Source of the DNA: Bryobacteraceae bacterium | GTDB lineage: Bacteria; Acidobacteriota; Terriglobia; Bryobacterales; Bryobacteraceae | DNA: 64,000 bases | Direction of reading: 5' to 3' | Assembly: GCA_025056455.1 (NCBI GenBank) | Contig: JANWVY010000001.1 | Location: forward strand, 629,757 to 693,756 | Translations under genes and position numbers: made by a program | Shown here: piece by piece, positions 1-8,066 of the stretch | Layout of the letters: the number at the start of each line of letters is the position of its first letter | Numbering within the stretch: position 1 is the stretch's first letter | Notes under the pieces: model-generated | The model's database searches: none | What the model saw: only the letters and a program-made list of their open reading frames with translations | Told to the model about the DNA's origin: nothing

Positions 1-119
1 AGGATTGCCGCAGCTCGCCCTAGCAGCCCGTCATCCATGCGCGCTTGTTGAGCCGGAGCTTTCGGCAGTTGGCCAGAAGCGACAAGGGCAAGAGCAAAGA
101 GGTAGGCAAAGAGGTTCAT
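1..119 (-). CDS. secreted protein of unknown function (N-terminal part only)
   Basis: On the minus strand an ATG at 119 opens a frame that stays open to the window edge, giving 39 residues. They begin MNLFAYLFALALVASGQLPK, which looks like a signal peptide: a short hydrophobic core ending in small residues. The gene lies 63 bases downstream of the ABC ATPase gene and has the same direction, so it may be the last part of the adaptor-ATPase transcript. A MacB-type permease would be expected at this place, but permeases do not normally start with a cleavable signal like this one. An outer-membrane or periplasmic partner is equally possible. The fragment is too short to assign a family. Confidence 0.5.
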   Translation of the reverse strand, partial: MNLFAYLFALALVASGQLPKAPAQQARMDDGLLGRAAAI

Positions 120-182
120 CCCCGCTATTATGCCTGCGCGGGCTACCTTTCATCGGTCCGGCCTAACTTCCCTCTCGCTGTC

Positions 183-899
183 TCAGGCCGACTGAGCAGA
201 CCGGGCAGCTTCCACATTTTGCCCGACGATCCGGCCGTCAAACAGCTGGATCGAGCGTTCGGCATGCCGCGCGTAGCGCGGGTCGTGGGTGACCATGCAA
301 ATGGTTGAACCTTGACGGTGCAACTGGCTCAACAGCTCCATGACCGCCTCCCCGTTGGCCGAATCGAGATTGCCCGTGGGCTCATCGGCGAGAAGAATTG
401 CGGGATCTCCCGCCAGGGCGCGCGCCACAGCCACCCGCTGTTGCTGACCACCAGACAACTGCGAAGGATAATGCTTCAAGCGGTGCGACATTCCCACCCG
501 CTCTAATGCTTCCTGCACTCGCCTTTTCCGCTCCGCTGAACCCATGCCCCGGTAGCTCAGCGGCAGCTCCACATTCTCATACACGGTAAGGTCGCCAATC
601 AGGTTAAAGGCCTGGAAGATGAATCCGATCTCGCGGTTGCGAATCCGGGCCCGCTCGCTCAGTTTCAGCCGTTCAACCGCTTGTCCCTTTAAAAAATACT
701 GGCCAGAGGTAGGGCAATCCAGTAAGCCAAGAATCGCCAGCAAGGTCGACTTTCCGCAGCCCGACGGGCCATTGATAGCCACGTATTCCCCTTTCCGAAT
801 TTCGAGATCAATTCCCGATAAAGCGTGCGTTTCCACTTCATCGGTAAAAAATACCTTGCTGACTTGTCGCAGCTCAATCATGGTTTCCGCAGGATTCAT
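183..899 (-). CDS. ABC transporter ATP-binding protein, MacB/LolD type
   Basis: This is the 238-residue cytoplasmic ATPase of an ABC transporter, and the whole nucleotide-binding domain is present. Walker A is GPSGCGKST at residues 44-52, the Q-loop is FQ at 95-96, the signature LSGGQ is at 148-152, Walker B ILLADE is at 168-173, followed by PTGNLDS, and the switch histidine is in THD near 205. The [10 protein letters not shown] sequence and the short length match the MacB/LolD/FtsE group, which drives mechanotransmission or extrusion rather than import. The start at 899 is supported by GGGGAGGG a few bases upstream. An HlyD-type adaptor gene lies 105 bases upstream on the same strand, so the pair probably forms a MacAB-like efflux or export system. 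The permease is not in the window. Confidence 0.9.
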   Translation of the reverse strand: MNPAETMIELRQVSKVFFTDEVETHALSGIDLEIRKGEYVAINGPSGCGKSTLLAILGLLDCPTSGQYFLKGQAVERLKLSERARIRNREIGFIFQAFNLIGDLTVYENVELPLSYRGMGSAERKRRVQEALERVGMSHRLKHYPSQLSGGQQQRVAVARALAGDPAILLADEPTGNLDSANGEAVMELLSQLHRQGSTICMVTHDPRYARHAERSIQLFDGRIVGQNVEAARSAQSA

Positions 900-1004
900 G
901 CGCCCTCCCCGTGCGACTTTCCCCGATTTTTCCCCCCAGGGGATGATCCAGTACGCTTCAAAAATTAATTCACCTGTAGGAATTCAACTAATATGGTGCG
1001 CTTT

Positions 1005-2258
1005 TTAGTTTAGCCGAATTCGATTGTGCGCGTCCCAGGCTGACATATCGGAGAGAATTACTTCGTCGCCTGGCTTTAAACCCTCAAGAACTTCAATGGT
1101 GTTGACAGAGGCACGGCCGAGTCTCACCTGTACGCGCACCGCTTCTTTAGCCCCAGGCTCAAGGCGGAATAAAGTCACCACGCTGTTTGGCTGCGCGAAC
1201 ACCGGGCGCCCGACGTAAAGAACATCTTTGAGCCGCTCGATTTCGATACTGCCATCGACCGTCAGGTCTGGACGGGCGCCATCGGGCAAGCTGCCCTCGA
1301 GCCGCACATCAACCGTCACCGTGCCGTTGACCACGGCCGGATCGATCCGCGAGACGCGTCCTTGCACGGTGCCATTTCGGGTGTCGATCAGAGCCAGCTG
1401 CCCGATTACGATGTCCTTGGCCTGCGTTTCCGCAATCTTGAGTTCCGCCTTAAGTCGCTGGGGTTGCGCCACCTTGGCTAGCACTGCGCCCGGCGTCACG
1501 CGCTGACCGGGCTGCCAGGAAAGCTCCTGCAACACCCCCTCGGCGCCCGCGCGAATTTTTAGCTGATCCACCTGCTCGCGCTTGAGTTGCAACTGCGCCC
1601 GCAGCTTTTCAATATGGACACGCTGCGAGGCCAGCTGGGCGGCGATCGACTCCTGGGCGATTTCCAAGCGCTTTTTTTCAATTTCAAGTCGTTTGGCCAG
1701 CTCTTCAGCCGTAGCTCGGGAAAGCTGTAAATTCAGTTCTGGTGTGAGGCCGTCCTTGGCAAGTTTTTCATCGCGTTCATATTTCAGTTTGGCTTGGGTG
1801 TATTCGCTCTCCAGCTGGGCGGCGCGCGCCTTCCGCTCGAGTTGTTCGCTTTCTAGCCTCACCTTCAGATCGATCAAGTTGGCCTCCGCCATCTTCACCT
1901 GCCATTCGAAATCGTTCATGGCGAGAGTCAGCTCGGGATTGCTCAGCTCCATCAGCACGGTGTTTTTCGTTACGGCGACGCCAGGCCGCAGGTACACCCT
2001 TTCCACCCTTCCCTCGTTCAGCGCTGGTATCCAAAGCACCTCTTCGGGAACCAGGCTTCCGAGGCCCCGGACAGCGCGCAACATCGCGCCTCGCTCCACC
2101 CTGCCGATCCAGACGCTCGATCGATCTACCGTTGGCGCGGCCGGCTTGAGACGGCTCAAAGACCACGTCACAAGAGGGAGAGCGGCGACGAAGAGCGTCA
2201 CAACTGCCGTACGTTTCAGGATTTTCATTCGTCGGGCGCCTTTTCGGGGGACATCCAT
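1005..2258 (-). CDS. HlyD/MacA-family periplasmic adaptor
   Basis: A 417-residue membrane-fusion protein. After a basic N-terminus there is a single hydrophobic segment (about residues 18-34), then a biotinyl-lipoyl-like half, a long charged coiled-coil hairpin rich in E, K, R and Q (about residues 125-240), the second lipoyl half (GVLQELSWQPGQRV) and beta-barrel domains. This is the normal order for MacA-like adaptors that link an inner-membrane pump to an outer-membrane channel. The ABC ATPase gene follows immediately, which favours an ABC-type rather than an RND partner. The start is uncertain: ATG at 2258, or a second ATG at 2228 giving MKILKRT, which places the basic stretch directly before the membrane segment. 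Neither has a clear ribosome binding site. Confidence 0.85.
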   Translation of the reverse strand: MDVPRKGARRMKILKRTAVVTLFVAALPLVTWSLSRLKPAAPTVDRSSVWIGRVERGAMLRAVRGLGSLVPEEVLWIPALNEGRVERVYLRPGVAVTKNTVLMELSNPELTLAMNDFEWQVKMAEANLIDLKVRLESEQLERKARAAQLESEYTQAKLKYERDEKLAKDGLTPELNLQLSRATAEELAKRLEIEKKRLEIAQESIAAQLASQRVHIEKLRAQLQLKREQVDQLKIRAGAEGVLQELSWQPGQRVTPGAVLAKVAQPQRLKAELKIAETQAKDIVIGQLALIDTRNGTVQGRVSRIDPAVVNGTVTVDVRLEGSLPDGARPDLTVDGSIEIERLKDVLYVGRPVFAQPNSVVTLFRLEPGAKEAVRVQVRLGRASVNTIEVLEGLKPGDEVILSDMSAWDAHNRIRLN

Positions 2259-2381
2259 GCCACTATTATGCTTCTTTCTCCGGTAAAACTTCGTTTTTTA
2301 TCTCTTTTTCCCCATTTCCCCGCTGTTCGCACTTGTTCGCCGCTTGTTCCGTTACGCCTTCCGGTTTCCTGCCGCCTGAGC

Positions 2382-3374
2382 CTATCCGGTCCATCCCGCC
2401 AGACGATATCCGTCAAAGACTAATCTCGTTGTTTTTAAATAATCCCGGCCACTCGTTTCAAATTCCGCGCCGCTTGCCAGACAATCGAGAAAATGTTTCA
2501 ACGTTTGATAAGCACTGTCGCCCCTGTAACCCGTTTGGGGGATGGCGTAGTGGTGCTCGAAAGCCGCGCCCTGAACGGGGCGCACGAAGATTCTTCCGTC
2601 TCCTTCTACGGACAGAGCGCCCGTCTCGCCGTCTATGCGCAGGTCGCCGGAAACCGGTCCCTCACGTTCAGGGGGCGACAAACGGTTGCCGTCCACCACG
2701 CCAACTAGCCCGCCTTCCCCTTCTAACAGCATCACCACGACATCTTCTGCCTGGATGGCCAGATTCACGCGCCGCAGCTGGCAAGCTGTGACCCGCAGAT
2801 CCCCCAACAAAAAGCGTGCCGTATCGAGGAAATGAATCATCGTTTCGATCAGCAATAGCTTGGGCATCGTAACGAAATACGGCTGGCGGATGTAGGGCTG
2901 CGGCCCGACGCCGTCCGCCACGCGGTGGCGAAAGAAAAAATGAAACGGCTTGCCGATGGCTCCGCGAGTGAGAAGCTGTTTCACCTGCCGGTACCAAGCC
3001 TGCCACCGCCAGTTCTCATTCACCATGAAACGGACGCGAGACTCGCAGTAGTTCACAATCTCTATCGCCTCTTCCCAGCTCGGGGCAATTGGTTTCTGGC
3101 AGAGGACAGCAATCCCCCGATCGGCTGCAGCCTTGGCGATTTCCCCATGCAAATCTGGGCGGGTGACAATATCCACGAAATCGGGCGTTTCCCTGTCCAA
3201 CATTTCCAAATAATTCTGGTAGACGCCGGCAATGCCATACTCCACTGCCCTGCGTTTGGCGGCGCGCTCGTCAATGTCGCATACCGCGGTAATCCTGGCG
3301 CGGTCCCGCAACCGGGCCCAAGCCTCCAGATGAATTCCCGAAAAATATCCACAACCTACCAACACACCTGTCAA
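2382..3374 (-). CDS. Gfo/Idh/MocA-family oxidoreductase
   Basis: An NAD(P)-dependent oxidoreductase of the Gfo/Idh/MocA family, which usually acts on sugars, inositols or related polyols. The N-terminal Rossmann fold begins VLVGCGYFSGIHLEAW, followed by AVCDIDERAAKRRAVEYG, the DIVTRPDLH strand and the CQKPIAPSWEEA stretch that carries the conserved EKP-like lysine, here QKP. The C-terminal substrate domain follows (MVNENWRWQ). I chose a TTG start at 3374 because AGGAG (complement of 3383-3387) lies 8 bases before it, and the product then starts right at the first beta strand; an upstream TTG at 3401 has no such site. The gene ends 123 bases before the adaptor gene and lies 36 bases after the beta-propeller gene. 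The substrate cannot be told from sequence. Confidence 0.85.
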   Translation of the reverse strand: MTGVLVGCGYFSGIHLEAWARLRDRARITAVCDIDERAAKRRAVEYGIAGVYQNYLEMLDRETPDFVDIVTRPDLHGEIAKAAADRGIAVLCQKPIAPSWEEAIEIVNYCESRVRFMVNENWRWQAWYRQVKQLLTRGAIGKPFHFFFRHRVADGVGPQPYIRQPYFVTMPKLLLIETMIHFLDTARFLLGDLRVTACQLRRVNLAIQAEDVVVMLLEGEGGLVGVVDGNRLSPPEREGPVSGDLRIDGETGALSVEGDGRIFVRPVQGAAFEHHYAIPQTGYRGDSAYQTLKHFLDCLASGAEFETSGRDYLKTTRLVFDGYRLAGWTG

Positions 3375-3382
3375 GAGGAGCT

Positions 3383-3387
3383 CTCCT
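3383..3387 (-). promoter_or_regulatory. ribosome binding site deciding a TTG start
   Basis: The complement reads AGGAG, a near-perfect Shine-Dalgarno core, 8 bases before the TTG at 3374. It selects that codon as the start of the Gfo/Idh/MocA gene over the earlier in-frame TTG at 3401, which lies upstream of the site. Confidence 0.55.
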
Positions 3388-3410
3388 AGAGATGGTTTCA
3401 AGAACAGCGC

Positions 3411-4595
3411 TTATTCGAGGCGATAACACGCCAGCGTATCTTCATTTCGGAGATACATACGTCCATGAGCATAAGCGGGATAAGCCCGTACCACTCCACC
3501 TAGCAAACTTTTTTTGGCCAGCATTTGGAACTCATCTGGGCTAGCCCTTGCCACAACCATCTCACCGTTTTCGAGCAGGACCAGGAGAAGATCACCGGCT
3601 AAGGCCACAGTGCCAGCTCCGAATCCGTTTCTGCTCCACCGCACTTTGCCCGTTCGGATTTCTACGCAGCGCAGCTGTTGACCTTCCTCTTGCCGACCAT
3701 GAAACCCATACAAAAACGTGCCCGAAACCACGGAGGTGGCGTAATGATTCGACAACGAGTCGTCGTTAGACCACAGTTTTCGGTAGCTCCCGTTTTTGAA
3801 TTCCAAAGCTACAGCCCCGGTTCCGTAGCTTGCCGAGAGAAACACAATATCACCGGTGACGACAGGACTGGCTGCATTCACCGAGGCCATGGATCGCGAC
3901 CGCCAGGGCATCTGGTGCCTCACCCTGCCGGAGTCCGGATCGAGATCCACAAATCCGGCACGGGTCAAGAAAAGAGCGCGCCGGAGTCCGCCAATCTGCG
4001 CCACGACAGGCGAAGAGTAACTGGCCTCGTCATCGGTTGCCGACCAAACAACCCTGCCTGTATTTTTGTCAAAGGCAACAATGCCAGCCTGCTTACCCCC
4101 GACATTGAGCAGCAGCAAATTCCCGGCGACGGCAGGTGATGAGGCAGCTCCAAAGAAGCCCTTGCGCACGCTGAATTTCTTCATCGTATCCTCGCTCCAG
4201 AGCTTTTTGCCATCGGCCAAACTCAAGGCATGCAACTGGCCTTCGGCTCCGTGCACATACACGCGGCCGCTGTCGATCAGCGGCGTTGCGCGCGGGCCCT
4301 CGTCAAAGCCGAAGTCATCACGATAGGCGGTTGGGTAAGAGTAAGTCCATACTGGAGCCCCGCTTGCGGCATCCCAAGCCTCGACCACTTCTTGCGAGCC
4401 GAGACGGTGAAATACGATCAATTTTCCCTGGGCCACCACTGGTGCGCTAAAGCCCGCACCCACTGGCTTTTTCCACAGCAGTGCACCCGGTGTTCGACCA
4501 GGTCCGCTGTAAACCAAATTGCGTCCTGCTCCTAGAAGTTGCGGCCAGTCCTGGCCGTTGGTGGGGAAGGCCGCAAGCAATACAATCACCAACAT
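3411..4595 (-). CDS. secreted PQQ-like beta-propeller protein
   Basis: A secreted protein of about 394 residues made of PQQ/WD-like blades. Recurring blade motifs include DAASGAPVWTYSYP, LADGKKLWSED, DKNTGRVVWSATDDE and IRTGKVRWSRNG, the typical PQQ repeat ending in a tryptophan. No dehydrogenase catalytic region or heme site is seen, so this is a non-enzymatic or binding propeller of the outer-membrane YfgL/BamB-like superfamily. The start at 4595 gives a short hydrophobic leader ending TNGQDW, where cleavage is likely. This start codon overlaps the start codon of the divergent DUF1080 gene (shared CATG at 4593-4596). A longer frame reaches upstream to 4769, so an earlier start cannot be excluded. 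It probably forms a transcript with the oxidoreductase downstream. Confidence 0.75.
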   Translation of the reverse strand: MLVIVLLAAFPTNGQDWPQLLGAGRNLVYSGPGRTPGALLWKKPVGAGFSAPVVAQGKLIVFHRLGSQEVVEAWDAASGAPVWTYSYPTAYRDDFGFDEGPRATPLIDSGRVYVHGAEGQLHALSLADGKKLWSEDTMKKFSVRKGFFGAASSPAVAGNLLLLNVGGKQAGIVAFDKNTGRVVWSATDDEASYSSPVVAQIGGLRRALFLTRAGFVDLDPDSGRVRHQMPWRSRSMASVNAASPVVTGDIVFLSASYGTGAVALEFKNGSYRKLWSNDDSLSNHYATSVVSGTFLYGFHGRQEEGQQLRCVEIRTGKVRWSRNGFGAGTVALAGDLLLVLLENGEMVVARASPDEFQMLAKKSLLGGVVRAYPAYAHGRMYLRNEDTLACYRLE

Positions 4596-5220
4596 GAGAA
4601 AGCTTGGTATCTGGTTGTTCTTGGTTTCGCCCTTAGCGCTCGAGGCAGAAAGCGGCTTCCGCCCGCTGTTCAATGGCAAGGATCTTAGCGAGTGGATCAT
4701 AGACACGCCAGGATTGTGGCGAGTACAAGATGGCGTCATCATTGGGACATCCCCTGGTCTGCCGTACAACGACTTCCTCCGGACAAAGAAAACCTATCGA
4801 AACTTCATCCTTCAGGTTAGCTTCCGCCTGACCGACCCGACGGGCCGGGCCAATTCCGGCATTCAATTTCGCAGCAAACCTGCGCCCGATTCGCACGAGG
4901 TGATTGGCTACCAGGCCGATATCGGCCAGCAGTATTGGGGTTGTTTGTATGATGAATCGCGTCGAAAACGGGTCCTTGCCCCTGCTTCGGCCGAGGCCCT
5001 GGCCACTGTCAATAAAACAGGCTGGAATCGGTACACCATCCGCGCGGAGGGCCGGCGCATTACCCTCGAACTGAATGGCGTTCAATCCGCCGAGTGGCTG
5101 GAAAACGAAGAGGTAGAGGACTCTGGCTTCATCGCCTTGCAGCTCCACTCTGGTCCCCCCTTCCAGGTGGAGTTCAAGGACTTGCGGATCCTAGAACTAG
5201 ACCGCTCCCAGGGGAGATAG
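4594..5220 (+). CDS. secreted DUF1080 (3-keto-disaccharide hydrolase) protein
   Basis: A 208-residue protein with a clear signal peptide (MRKLGIWLFLVSPLALEAES) and one DUF1080 jelly-roll domain covering the rest. Diagnostic pieces are FRPLFNGKDLSEW, WRVQDGVIIG, NFILQVSFRLT, ANSGIQFRS, the WNRYTIRAEGRRITLELNG segment and IALQLHSGPPFQVEFKDLRI at the end. Members of this family act on 3-keto-glycosides and disaccharides or bind carbohydrate in the periplasm. Residue identity alone does not say which applies here. The gene is divergent from the propeller gene with overlapping start codons, and the VWA gene follows 50 bases downstream. A longer frame from 4519 exists, but only the ATG at 4594 places the signal peptide at the terminus. 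Confidence 0.85.
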   Translation: MRKLGIWLFLVSPLALEAESGFRPLFNGKDLSEWIIDTPGLWRVQDGVIIGTSPGLPYNDFLRTKKTYRNFILQVSFRLTDPTGRANSGIQFRSKPAPDSHEVIGYQADIGQQYWGCLYDESRRKRVLAPASAEALATVNKTGWNRYTIRAEGRRITLELNGVQSAEWLENEEVEDSGFIALQLHSGPPFQVEFKDLRILELDRSQGR

Positions 5221-5270
5221 CAATCGTGGGAACTTCTCGCCTCCAAGCGGCGTACTTTAATTCAAAAAGC

Positions 5271-6194
5271 ATGCGTTCGCTTTGTTGTGTTTGGCTTGGT
5301 TGCGTCTGGGCCGTTTCGGCGCAAGAGGTGGTTTTCCGCTCCGAAGTAGCGTTAGTCCGTGTCGATGCGCAGGTGATTCACGGCGAGCGGGTCGTCACTG
5401 GTCTGACCAAAACCGACTTTGTCGTCTTGGACAACGACCAGCCACAACCCGTGCTCTATTTCAATGACGAAGCCGAACCGCTCGACCTGGTGCTGGTGCT
5501 TGACACAAGCGGCAGCATGCGAACCAGCATTCAGCAAGTGTCCAGCTCCGCTTCCCAGGCCCTGGCCCACCTGCGTTCAGGCGACCGGGTGGCAGTTACG
5601 AAATTCTCGCTTCGCGCCACCGAGGTGCTTTCTTTTACCGAAGATTTCAAGCGCGTTTCATCTGCCATTGAGGAGATTTGCCAGCGGCCGTTTCGCGGTG
5701 GCACCAATATCCACGGGGCGTTGAAACATGCAGCTAAGTTGTTGCAGGGCCAACCCCGGGGGCCGCGCCGCCGCGCTGTCCTGTTAATCAGCGATGGCCT
5801 TAGCGCCAAGTTTTCAAGCCAGCAATCGGTTCTCGAGGCTCTTTGGGAGGCTGACGCCGTCGTGCATGCGCTCCTCGTAAACGGACCCGGTAAAGGGATG
5901 CGTGTGCTCATGGGGGTCCTTTCTCCAGCTGCAGAACTCAACAAGGTCAATGTGCCCAAACTGGCCGATGCTACCGGAGGAGACGTCATGCGCGCGGAGC
6001 ATGCCGGCGATGGCTTTCGCGAAATGATGGAACGCATCCGGCGCCGCTACAGTCTCCATTACGCCCTGCCCGCAGCGGCGGCTCCCGGAGAACATACCGT
6101 CAAAGTTGAACTTACCGGCGAGGCGAAAGAGCGCTACAAAGGCGCTCGCATCAAAGCCCGCAAAGGGTACGTGCACAGACCATCCAAAAGCTAA
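5271..6194 (+). CDS. secreted VWA-domain protein, acidobacterial VWFA-related type
   Basis: A 307-residue exported protein. A signal peptide (MRSLCCVWLGCVWAVSAQ) is followed by a small beta domain (VVFRSEVALVRVDAQV) of the kind seen in acidobacterial VWFA-related proteins, then a von Willebrand factor A domain. The metal-ion-dependent adhesion site is intact: DTSGS, a threonine in GGTNIHGAL, and LISDG. Many paralogues with this layout occur in Solibacter-like genomes, where their role is unknown. They probably bind proteins or surfaces. The ATG at 5271 is preferred over a frame reaching back to 5094, because that frame overlaps the DUF1080 gene and would bury the signal peptide. It converges with the FGGY kinase gene, with only 33 bases between the stop codons. 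Confidence 0.85.
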   Translation: MRSLCCVWLGCVWAVSAQEVVFRSEVALVRVDAQVIHGERVVTGLTKTDFVVLDNDQPQPVLYFNDEAEPLDLVLVLDTSGSMRTSIQQVSSSASQALAHLRSGDRVAVTKFSLRATEVLSFTEDFKRVSSAIEEICQRPFRGGTNIHGALKHAAKLLQGQPRGPRRRAVLLISDGLSAKFSSQQSVLEALWEADAVVHALLVNGPGKGMRVLMGVLSPAAELNKVNVPKLADATGGDVMRAEHAGDGFREMMERIRRRYSLHYALPAAAAPGEHTVKVELTGEAKERYKGARIKARKGYVHRPSKS

Positions 6195-6227
6195 ATCCCG
6201 AGCTTCCTCACCTAAGAGGTCCTCGCT

Positions 6228-7553
6228 TTAACCCTCCTCTGCTGGGGCCAACATTTCGCGGGCGGCTTTTGTCGCCTCCTCGAGCGAGTCAAACTGCCCG
6301 CACGCCACTGCGCCTAGTAGCAGCAGTCCCATCATGCCGTCTTCCTCCGTGGGCGAGGTTCGCCACGGCAAGCCAAATTTCTGCACGATGATGTCGCGCA
6401 GCAGTGGCGATTTCTGTACCAGGCCCCCAGAAAACACCATGCGCGAGAAATGTTCCCGGTCCAACCAGCCGGCGGCTTGGTAATAGTTGCCAGCCATGGA
6501 CTCAAACGCAGCCCGGAAAAGATGGCCTACGGTCAGATTCGCCTCTGTCAGGCCCGTGAAGGCGCCGCGAGAACCGAGGGGCCCGGGAAAAAAGCAAAGG
6601 TTTGCTTGAAGGTCTGTCGCTCGAACCTGGGCCGCGCTTTCTAACGCATAGCGCCAGGGATCACGATCCGCACCCATCTCCGCCAGCAGGCCCAAGAGGC
6701 GGTCAAGCGAGCGACCGGCTGGCAGGTGCGTGATCGTACGCAAGAACCAACCATCAAAGTAGGGCCGGTTTTGGAAGCGCCCGGACAGCAAACCCGGCGC
6801 CAGACAGGCGACTTGCGATCCAGTCGAGACGTTAATTGAGAGTTCCCCCTCGGAAAGTAGCGCGCCGGCTAGGGAACACTGCTGGTCTCCAACCGCAGGA
6901 TACACGGGCACGCCACGCCACCAGCCCGCGGGCTTGCGCCAAGACCGGATTTCCGGCCAAGCCAGAGTCTCTAAGCCAAGCGCCGAAAGCGCTTCCTCAT
7001 GCCAGCGGAAGGAGCGCAAATCCAGCGCCCCGAGCGAGGCTGCATACGTCGGCTCTTCCACCGGCTTGGATTGACAAAGCTGGGAAACTACGTAGGCTCC
7101 AAGCGAGCAAACCGACGCGCCAGACAAACAGCCATTCCAGCGCAGAGAGGCCAGTGTGGCCAGCGCTACGCCGGGTCGCAATTCGTTGCCTAAGGCTTGC
7201 AGAACGTCTTCCCCGAGCCGCTCGCGAACGTGCACGACATCCGGCAGGGCGCGATGGTCAAGCCAAGAAATATAGTTGGAAACGGCCCTCGCCTCAGAAT
7301 CCAGACAAACGAATCCATGCATCTGGCCGGAAACCATGAGCGCTTGGATGGACGGCGCACCCGGCCCCAGAAGATCGAGCAAGGCGCGCACTCTTTCCAA
7401 AATGGCTGACACCTGAACTTCGCGATGGGAAGGTGGCAAATCGGGCTCAAAGTCAGGAAACGGTAGCCGGTGCGCCTCGACAATGCGAAATTGCTGCACG
7501 TCCAGCAGCGCGGCTTTTAGAAACGACGAACCAAGATCAAGACCAAGGATCAT
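6228..7553 (-). CDS. FGGY-family carbohydrate kinase
   Basis: A 441-residue cytoplasmic sugar kinase. The N-terminal FGGY domain opens with the phosphate-binding loop LGLDLGSSFLKAALLD and carries VSGQMHGFVCLD and ISWLDHRA. The C-terminal domain has YPAVGDQQCSLAGALLSEG, NVSTGSQVACLAPG and the adenine-side VFSGGLVQKSPLLRDIIVQKF. The SGQMHG motif resembles xylulokinases and sedoheptulokinases, but the substrate is not determined. It is the last gene of the long efflux operon. Only three bases separate it from the stop of the receiver-like gene, so translation is likely coupled. A sugar kinase is an odd passenger for an RND pump. Confidence 0.85.
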   Translation of the reverse strand: MILGLDLGSSFLKAALLDVQQFRIVEAHRLPFPDFEPDLPPSHREVQVSAILERVRALLDLLGPGAPSIQALMVSGQMHGFVCLDSEARAVSNYISWLDHRALPDVVHVRERLGEDVLQALGNELRPGVALATLASLRWNGCLSGASVCSLGAYVVSQLCQSKPVEEPTYAASLGALDLRSFRWHEEALSALGLETLAWPEIRSWRKPAGWWRGVPVYPAVGDQQCSLAGALLSEGELSINVSTGSQVACLAPGLLSGRFQNRPYFDGWFLRTITHLPAGRSLDRLLGLLAEMGADRDPWRYALESAAQVRATDLQANLCFFPGPLGSRGAFTGLTEANLTVGHLFRAAFESMAGNYYQAAGWLDREHFSRMVFSGGLVQKSPLLRDIIVQKFGLPWRTSPTEEDGMMGLLLLGAVACGQFDSLEEATKAAREMLAPAEEG

Positions 7554-7556
7554 CGC

Positions 7557-8066
7557 CTAGGGCTGGTTGTCGCTACGGGCCCGCTCAGCCTCTTCCAAAC
7601 AGCCGATCAACTTTCGCACTGTGAGCGGCCTTTCGAGCACGCGAAAATCCTTACCTTCGGATTCGCCCATCAATACCAGACTTGCCGCGAAGGCGCTCCC
7701 GCGGGCAACCTCCAAAAACCTTCTCCAGCGCACGTCGGCCAGTACGAGATCGAAAGCGCGGGACTCAAACAGGCGGATGGCGTGATCCTCGTCCAAAGCC
7801 AAGTGCGCCTCATGTCCCAGCCGTTCCAGTAGACGGCCAATCATCAACCGATGCACGGACTCCCCTTCTGCGACAAGCACGCGCCGGGGAGGAATGCCAG
7901 CTCCAAACAGTACCGACGCTAATTTCACAAGCTCGCGAGAAACAGAGTCCACTTGCATGACTTTTTTTACTGTAGCCTGGATTGGCCCAGCGACCAAGAA
8001 GCGCTGCCGGCTCATTTTCGAAATCGCAGGCTGATACCGGCGCTCAGAAGCCCGGACACGCGTCAT
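7557..8066 (-). CDS. degenerate response-regulator receiver protein
   Basis: A 169-residue stand-alone receiver-like domain. RRVLVAEGESVHRLMIGRLLERLG resembles the first strand and helix, with an acidic pair E..E where D/E-D is usual. FDLVLADVRW supplies a plausible phospho-acceptor aspartate. The later lysine-proline switch reads LERPLT, so the conserved lysine is missing. This points to a pseudo-receiver that cannot respond to phosphorylation normally. The ATG at 8066 forms a perfect ATGA overlap with the tolC-like stop, which favours this start even though the first 40 or so residues are not part of the domain; ATG at 7958 is the alternative. No output domain is present, and its role in this efflux operon is unknown. 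Confidence 0.6.
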   Translation of the reverse strand: MTRVRASERRYQPAISKMSRQRFLVAGPIQATVKKVMQVDSVSRELVKLASVLFGAGIPPRRVLVAEGESVHRLMIGRLLERLGHEAHLALDEDHAIRLFESRAFDLVLADVRWRRFLEVARGSAFAASLVLMGESEGKDFRVLERPLTVRKLIGCLEEAERARSDNQP

